DNA of 8,332 bases, from NCBI GenBank assembly GCA_947591115.1, contig CANQCX010000085.1, forward strand, positions 1-8,332, written 5' to 3'. A program made the translations under genes and the position numbers. Below are positions 7,225 through 8,332 of the stretch, in pieces. Every line of letters starts with the position of its first letter. Position 1 is the stretch's first letter. This DNA comes from an uncultured Lachnospiraceae bacterium. Its GTDB lineage: Bacteria; Bacillota; Clostridia; Lachnospirales; Lachnospiraceae. The notes beneath the pieces were generated by a model. It saw only the letters and a program-made list of their open reading frames with translations, was not told the DNA's origin and made no database searches.

Positions 7225-7257
7225 TGTCATGGAAACTCGGCAGAATTTCCGATGACA
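7225..7257 (-). promoter_or_regulatory. Second hairpin in the rnr leader
   Basis: On the minus strand TGTCAT-C-GGAAA (7257-7246) pairs with TTTCC-ATGACA (7235-7225), giving 11 bp with one bulged C and the 10-nt loop TTCTGCCGAG. No T tract follows, so it is not a simple terminator. Eight loop bases (CTGCCGAG, 7243-7236) are perfectly complementary to CTCGGCAG (7273-7266) in the 3' arm and loop of the upstream terminator. It could be an RNA control element for rnr; this is inference. Confidence 0.55.
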
Positions 7258-7258
7258 G

Positions 7259-7290
7259 AAAAAGACTGCCGAGCATTTCGACAGTCTTTT
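7259..7290 (-). terminator. Rho-independent terminator after secG
   Basis: AAAAGACTGTCG (7290-7279) pairs with CGGCAGTCTTTT on the minus strand, a 12-bp stem with one G-U pair and the 7-nt loop AAATGCT. It ends in five T residues. It starts 6 nt after the secG stop codon. Because the stem includes A-T runs on both sides it could also work in reverse, but no plus-strand gene ends here. Confidence 0.88.
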
Positions 7291-7296
7291 GTACTC

Positions 7297-7539
7297 CTAT
7301 GACCAGATTCCCATATTCAAAACCATCGCAAGCAGCAGGAACAAGATCACGCATACTCTGGTCAGCTTGACCAGTCTGCCTTCCATGGAACGTCCCTTAT
7401 TCTTGCCCCAATAGGTATCTGCTGCTCCGCTGATTGCTCCCAGTCCTGCGGATTTTCCTTCCTGCATCAAAATTATTACGGTAATGATCAGACTGATAAT
7501 GATCAGCACGATCATCAAAGCCACTTTTAACGCGCCCAT
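7297..7539 (-). CDS. secG: Preprotein translocase subunit SecG
   Basis: SecG is the small auxiliary subunit of the SecYEG channel; it assists SecA-driven protein export across the cytoplasmic membrane. From the chosen start it is 80 aa, normal for the family. Two membrane segments are visible at about 3-25 (VALMIVLIIISLIITVIIL) and 59-77. Between them is the conserved cytoplasmic loop LMQEGKSAGLGAISG (24-38) that marks SecG. The start is ATG at 7539-7537, with AGGAGG 7 nt upstream (7552-7547). An in-frame ATG at 7587 would add 16 residues but lies upstream of the predicted transcription start, within the promoter, so it is rejected. It has its own promoter and terminator, and precedes rnr-smpB-ssrA as in the well-known Bacillus secG operon, although here without the yvaK esterase gene. 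Confidence 0.95.
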   Translation of the reverse strand: MGALKVALMIVLIIISLIITVIILMQEGKSAGLGAISGAADTYWGKNKGRSMEGRLVKLTRVCVILFLLLAMVLNMGIWS

Positions 7540-7560
7540 GGCGGTACCTCCTATCTCAAA

Positions 7561-7580
7561 ACTCAACAGCTTTGTTGAGT
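7561..7580 (-). repeat. Perfect 8-bp inverted repeat on the secG promoter (possible operator)
   Basis: ACTCAACA and TGTTGAGT flank the 4-nt centre AAGC on the minus strand. The left arm includes the last three bases of the -10 hexamer and ends about where transcription should start, so only the right arm would be in the RNA. That geometry fits a DNA-binding operator better than an RNA hairpin. The cognate regulator is unknown. Confidence 0.55.
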
Positions 7581-7606
7581 ATAGCATAACTCATCTATCT
7601 TTTCAA
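7578..7606 (-). promoter_or_regulatory. Sigma-A promoter of secG
   Basis: On the minus strand TTGAAA (7606-7601), a 17-nt spacer, then TATACT (7583-7578), with the extended -10 TG one base upstream of the hexamer. The transcription start is expected near 7571, giving a leader of about 32 nt with a strong AGGAGG. It lies 28 nt beyond the mscL stop, and no terminator separates mscL from it. Confidence 0.85.
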
Positions 7607-7634
7607 GACTTTTTCCGCTTAATGTTTATACCTT

Positions 7635-8045
7635 TTACCCTTCCAGCTGGGAGGTGCAGTTCGGGCAGCGGGTAGCGGCAATGGCAATCTTGGTTTTGCA
7701 GTACGGGCATTCTTTGGTGTCCGGTTTTACCTCCTCCTTCGACGACAATTTGTTCGAAGCCGCGTTCATCAGTTTTACGATCAAAAATACGATCAGCGCC
7801 ATGATCAGGAAATTGATGACATTGGTAATAAACTTTCCGTAATACAGCGTGCTTTCCCCGTTCAGCTTAACGGAAAACTGGTCGAAGTTCATACCTCCGA
7901 ACAAACCCAGCAGCGGATTGATGATATCCTCTACCAGCGAAGATACGATCGAGGTAAACGCGCCGCCGATAATGATACCGACTGCCATATCCATCACGTT
8001 TCCCCTGCTGATAAACGCTTTAAACTCTTTCATAAACTTTTTCAT
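7635..8045 (-). CDS. mscL: Large-conductance mechanosensitive channel MscL with zinc-ribbon-like tail
   Basis: MscL is a homopentameric inner-membrane channel that opens under membrane tension during hypo-osmotic shock. At 136 aa it has the normal total length. Residues 1-14 form the N-terminal amphipathic helix (MKKFMKEFKAFISRGN). TM1 is about 16-46 with VMDMAVGIIIGGAFTSIVSSLVEDIINPLLG, the family pore helix. The periplasmic loop is about 47-72, and TM2 about 73-96 (ITNVINFLIMALIVFLIVKLM). The tail (101-136) holds CPYC (113-116) and CPNC (127-130), a CxxC-X10-CxxC arrangement typical of small zinc ribbons, in place of the alpha-helical bundle of E. coli MscL. The ATG has GAGGAGG 7 nt upstream. 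It has its own promoter and is divergent from the pilT-like gene. Confidence 0.95.
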   Translation of the reverse strand: MKKFMKEFKAFISRGNVMDMAVGIIIGGAFTSIVSSLVEDIINPLLGLFGGMNFDQFSVKLNGESTLYYGKFITNVINFLIMALIVFLIVKLMNAASNKLSSKEEVKPDTKECPYCKTKIAIAATRCPNCTSQLEG

Positions 8046-8091
8046 TCCGGTTCCTCCTCATTTTTCCTTCGTATAGAATTTTTTCTTTTTC

Positions 8092-8119
8092 ATTATAGCG
8101 CAAACCGTATTTTTTGCAA
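8092..8119 (-). promoter_or_regulatory. Sigma-A promoter of mscL
   Basis: TTGCAA (8119-8114), 16-nt spacer, TATAAT (8097-8092) on the minus strand. The expected start near 8085 gives a leader of about 40 nt ending in GAGGAGG before the mscL ATG. Confidence 0.82.
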
Positions 8120-8140
8120 CTTTTCCTTTTCGTTCTTCTA

Positions 8141-8149
8141 TGCTAAAAT
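8141..8149 (+). promoter_or_regulatory. Extended -10 promoter element for the pilT-like gene
   Basis: TGCTAAAAT is an extended -10 (TG-N-TAAAAT) on the plus strand, 38 nt before the start codon. No good -35 hexamer sits 16-18 nt upstream, where the sequence is pyrimidine-rich. It lies back to back with the mscL promoter inside the 141-bp divergent intergenic region. Moderate confidence only. Confidence 0.5.
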
Positions 8150-8186
8150 ATCAGTAACGCAAATCCAAACAGAAAGGACACGCGAT

Positions 8187-8332
8187 ATGAATGTTAAAAA
8201 AATTCTGGAGGAGACCACCATCAACAGCGCTTCCGATATCTGGATCGTTGCGGGCCGGCCTTTATCTTATAAGTCCAACGGCACCCTCCAAACCTTAAAT
8301 GAGATCATTCTGTATTCCAAAGATACCTATGA
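8187..8332 (+). CDS. PilT/GspE-type secretion or twitching ATPase, N-terminal fragment
   Basis: An open frame starts at ATG 8187 and runs off the window end after 48 codons and 2 bases. It is the only plus-strand gene. AGAAAGGA (8171-8178) lies 8 nt upstream. The visible protein begins MNVKKILEETTINSASDIWI and continues VAGRPLSYKSNGTLQTL. The pattern ASDIWIVAGRP...NGTL matches the N-terminal domain of PilT-like ATPases (typical form ASDLHL..G.PP..R..G.L), which power retraction or assembly of type IV pili. The Walker A, Asp box, Walker B and His box motifs would be beyond the window, so PilT cannot be separated from GspE/PilB-like relatives, although beginning directly with this domain favours PilT. 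Confidence 0.75.
   Translation, partial: MNVKKILEETTINSASDIWIVAGRPLSYKSNGTLQTLNEIILYSKDTY

Noticed and set aside
7540..7587. Upstream ATG giving SecG 16 extra residues
   Set aside because: It falls within the secG promoter, upstream of the predicted transcription start, and the ATG at 7539 has an ideal AGGAGG.
1..8332. Mobile elements, CRISPR arrays, defence genes, toxin-antitoxin pairs, prophage or riboswitches
   Set aside because: No repeat array, transposase, integrase, toxin-like small ORF or known riboswitch core is apparent; the genes are conserved housekeeping types with uniform codon use.

Overview
This window looks like an ordinary chromosomal housekeeping segment from a Clostridia-class Firmicute, most likely Lachnospiraceae. 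The basis is gene content and order: secG-rnr-smpB-ssrA, a class III fructose-1,6-bisphosphatase, strong AGGAGG ribosome binding sites, sigma-A-type promoters and the tmRNA tag AEDNLAYAA. This is recognition from the sequence alone; no database search was possible. Every complete gene lies on the minus strand. Only a truncated gene at the right edge is on the plus strand.

Reading along the minus strand from right to left: mscL (mechanosensitive channel with a C-terminal CxxC...CxxC zinc-ribbon-like tail) has its own promoter and is divergent from a partial PilT/GspE-type ATPase gene. Next come secG, with its own near-consensus promoter overlapped by a perfect 8-bp inverted repeat, then a strong terminator and a second hairpin, then rnr (RNase R). 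rnr overlaps smpB, and smpB is followed after 13 nt by ssrA (tmRNA). RNase R, SmpB and tmRNA act together in trans-translation, which rescues stalled ribosomes and destroys the faulty mRNA; SecG is the classic neighbour of this set in Firmicutes.

After an ssrA terminator comes a second tightly spaced cluster: fbp (gluconeogenic bisphosphatase, TTG start), larB (nickel-pincer nucleotide cofactor synthesis), an unrecognised 210-aa single-pass membrane protein with a C-terminal coiled coil, and an OmpR/PhoB-type response regulator. Any partner histidine kinase would lie beyond the left edge. Gaps of 19-38 nt and good ribosome binding sites suggest one transcript, but no clear promoter is visible in front of fbp.

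I see no mobile element, CRISPR array, prophage or obvious new multi-gene system. The points most worth a second look are non-coding or small: the terminator/second-hairpin arrangement between secG and rnr, the palindrome on the secG promoter, the zinc-ribbon tail on MscL, and the unknown coiled-coil membrane protein.
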